Below are positions 61,928-64,000 of a stretch of DNA of 64,000 nucleotides, in pieces. Location: assembly GCA_016705325.1 (NCBI GenBank), contig JADIYJ010000008.1, positions 129,813-193,812 on the forward strand. The letters are read 5' to 3'. Below the pieces are notes generated by a model. The model made no database searches. It was not told the DNA's origin and saw only the letters and a list, made by a program, of their open reading frames with translations. The first letter of the stretch is position 1, and every line of letters begins with the position of its first letter. Position numbers and translations under genes: made by a program. This DNA is from Pseudomonadota bacterium (GTDB lineage Bacteria > Pseudomonadota > Gammaproteobacteria > Steroidobacterales > Steroidobacteraceae).

Positions 61928-64000
61928 TTATTCGAACTTATACTGCATGCGCAGGAAGTAACCCCGGCCCATCATGCGATAGGTCGACGGGTCCGACGTC
62001 GTTGAACCCGACCTCGATGAACGGCGGTTCCTCATCGGAGATGTTCGTGATGCCGGCCTGCAACCTCAGGCCGTTCAACGCGTTCTCACCGAAAAGTGTG
62101 CCGTCACCAAAATCGTACGACGCAGTCACGTCGTGGTAGAGGAACGAGTCGATGTTCTGGATGTACGTGCCATCAGGCCGGTTGCCCGTGCCGCAATTGC
62201 AGAACGTGTCCGCGTCGAGGCTGCTGATGTACTCAGCCAGGTACGTGAGGGTCACGCCGCCCCTGTTCCACTGTGCCTGGAAGTTGGCCTTGTCCTCGGC
62301 ATACGCACCGCCATCCTGCGCGGTGGGGTCCGTGAACCGCCCGGACAGGTCCTGCTCTGGCGCCCCCGCGAACGAGGTCTTGGTGCGCTCAAGCAGATGC
62401 GACCAGACGATGCCAAAATCGAAATCGCCAATTCCGGTCTCGAACCCGTAACGCAGCTCGGTGTCGATACCCTTGGCGCCCTGCTCCGCGATGTTCAGGG
62501 TCGGGTCGAGCACCCGAAGAATCTGATACGACGCGGGGTCGCGGGTCACATTCGTGCACAGGTTCGCATTTCCGTTTACGTAGCACTCATCGAGAATCGA
62601 CTGGATGCCGTAGGAGCTGATGGCATCCTCCAGGCTGATGGACCAGTAATCGACGGTCGCCGTGAAACCGAAATCAGGCGTCCAGACGAAGCCTACCGTA
62701 TAGGTGTCGCCGGTCTCCGGTATGAGATCCGGATTGCCCGACACCACCGTCAGTACCTGTGCATCGGGCTGCACGCTCTGCTGGGCACACCCAGACGGGA
62801 ACGCAACGGCCTTGCAAGGATCGCTGAAGGTCGGGAAGTTGTCAGCACGACCGGCGTACAGGTCACTGATGGTCGGAGCGCGGAACCACCGTGCCGGCCG
62901 TTCCTCGGAACCGCAGGTTCTGATCGGTGCGAAGTCAAAACCGACCTGCCAGGTGGATTCCGACGTATCCAGCTCGTTATGGCTGTCGTAACGCACGCCG
63001 CCCGAAAGGTTCAACGACTGCGAGCCGTTGTCGAACACCGGCGCCAGCAATTCCAGGCCGCCCGAAACGGCGGTCAGTGTGCCATCCGTCCCCTCGCCCT
63101 TGTTGCCCGTCACGTCGAACGTGGACTTGAGGGAGTCGGGAGAGTAGGTGTATTCCTGCCGGTAGTAGCCGCCGGACAATGCCCAACTGAAGTCGCCGCC
63201 CGGCAGCGCAAAGGCCTTGCCAGTGATGCTGCCCTCGACCTGCTGCATCTCCGTCCGCTGCGAATCCGTCAGGTTGGCGTTGATGTACTTGAACATCTCC
63301 GGCGTGACGGAGTTCGGGCCGCCGAACAGGTTCAGCGGCACGCAACCGGTGATGAGGCTGGTCGGGTCGCTGATGTTGGATAGCACTCGGGCGCCGTCAC
63401 CGTTCAGGTCGGCCGAGGGGCCGAGAGCATTGTAGAGCTTGGAGCCGGAGTACTGGCCAAAGTCCTTGTCGGTCTGGTCGCGCCAGCCCGCGTTATACGA
63501 GAGCTTCCAGTTGTAATCTTCGGCGATGTCGCCGAGCAACGAAGCTGCGAACTGGAACTGCGTCACGTCCTGCGTGAAGCTGCGCTCCTGCTCGCTCATG
63601 CGGCGCCGGACTCGCGTCACGGCTTCCGGCAGCAAGCCGGCGGCAGTTGTCGCCTGCACCAGGTAGTAGTTATCCGCCGAAATGCCGTTTCTGAGGGCAC
63701 CCGTGGACGTGACTACCGGGTAACCCGGATCCAGGAACGGGCCGGTGTCCAGCGGCGTCGGCGCCAGCACCTGCTTGGATTCGCGGAAGTTGCCGCGGAA
63801 CGCCGCCTCGGCCCGCACGTTGTCGGTGATCGGAAACGTCCCTTCCGCGAAGACGTTGGTCTTGTTGTAGGGCGTCTGGATGAAGTTGACGGGGGCGTAG
63901 TTGTAGGTGCGGCCGTCGAACGGAACGAGGCCGTTGCCTTCGTTCATGTAGCTGCCCTGAGTCAGGAACGCGAAGCGGCCTTCTTCGATGCGGGACGACC
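61928..64000 (-). CDS. TonB-dependent receptor, C-terminal part, frameshifted
   Basis: About 690 residues of an outer-membrane receptor, open at the window edge, so plug and TonB box lie outside. Barrel features are clear: EEGRFAFLTQGSYMNEGN, VRRRMSEQERSFTQDVTQFQF, SGGVRYDSHNELDTSESTWQVGFDFAP, FRAPTISDLYAGRADNFPTFSDPCKA, GNPDLIPETGDTYTVGFVWTP. Frame errors: two compensating shifts between DFAPI and FRAPT (near 62900-62930), and one shift near 61995, so the true C-terminus (TYRMMGRGYFLRMQYKFE, stop at 61928-61930) reads in another frame. This is the long, catechol/peptide-type receptor seen in Steroidobacter-like and sphingomonad-like bacteria. Ligand unknown. Confidence 0.85.

Noticed and set aside
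1..64000. tRNA, rRNA or riboswitch genes
   Set aside because: I looked for cloverleaf-like blocks and T-loop sequences in the intergenic stretches and saw none. Structured RNAs cannot be excluded by eye.

Overview
This is a GC-rich chromosomal window from a Proteobacterium, most likely a gammaproteobacterium of the Steroidobacterales/Nevskiales kind. That placement is an inference from gene content: a PA2778/PA2779 pair, a DUF1302-DUF1329-YCF48-RND set, TPR-sulfotransferases beside a TonB-dependent receptor, a wax-synthase remnant, and acyl-CoA dehydrogenase/carboxylase genes. I saw no rRNA, tRNA, CRISPR array, prophage or insertion sequence. The content is mostly metabolic and envelope genes. 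The only accessory module is a BrnT/BrnA toxin-antitoxin pair, plus a solitary HicA-like gene.

Layout. 0-6.8 kb: end of a DUF938 methyltransferase, a secreted amidohydrolase, malic enzyme, bacterioferritin with its ferredoxin Bfd (Fur-box-like site upstream), an acyltransferase and an acyl-ACP-reductase-like enzyme. 6.9-12.9 kb: a broken Blc lipocalin holding a 104-nt block of only G and C, a rhomboid protease, PA2779/PA2778, a broken GST, a LysR regulator divergent from azoreductase remnant-DoxX-pirin. 12.9-20.4 kb: a P-type ATPase fused to a flippase-like domain, HicA, M20 peptidase, NnrU, LysR and two tiny membrane proteins. 20.5-31.5 kb: a PLP decarboxylase, then a six-gene acyl-CoA catabolic operon on the minus strand (carboxyltransferase, acyl-CoA dehydrogenase, hydratase, biotin carboxylase, beta-keto acid cleavage enzyme, SMP-30-like lactonase). 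This operon is divergent from a second acyl-CoA dehydrogenase and a TetR regulator, with a perfect 16-bp palindrome between them.

31.5-40 kb: a wrecked wax synthase and the DUF1302-DUF1329-YCF48-RND cluster, which looks like an envelope lipid-transport system. 40-53 kb: an OYE-type oxidoreductase, cardiolipin synthase, an alpha/beta hydrolase, an M48 peptidase that has lost its active site, convergent S9 and M3 peptidases whose stop codons are both missing, a cyclophilin and FadD. 53-64 kb: BrnT/BrnA, enoyl-CoA hydratase, a purine-rich repeat, an SDR, alanine dehydrogenase with a divergent Lrp/AsnC regulator, a TauE/SafE permease, PhhB, two tandem TPR-sulfotransferases (one frameshifted) and the 3' part of a TonB-dependent receptor.

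The dominant unusual theme is damage. At least eight loci (blc, GST, azoR, wax synthase, M48, the S9/M3 junction, one sulfotransferase, the receptor) carry internal excisions or one-base frameshifts, while their neighbours are clean. The likeliest reading is assembly or consensus error, as in a metagenome bin, rather than biology; checking it comes before any functional claim at those loci. The best biological leads are the flippase-domain/P-type ATPase fusion, the Liu/Atu-like operon with a beta-keto acid cleavage enzyme in place of HMG-CoA lyase, the paired tiny membrane proteins and the tandem sulfotransferases next to the receptor.
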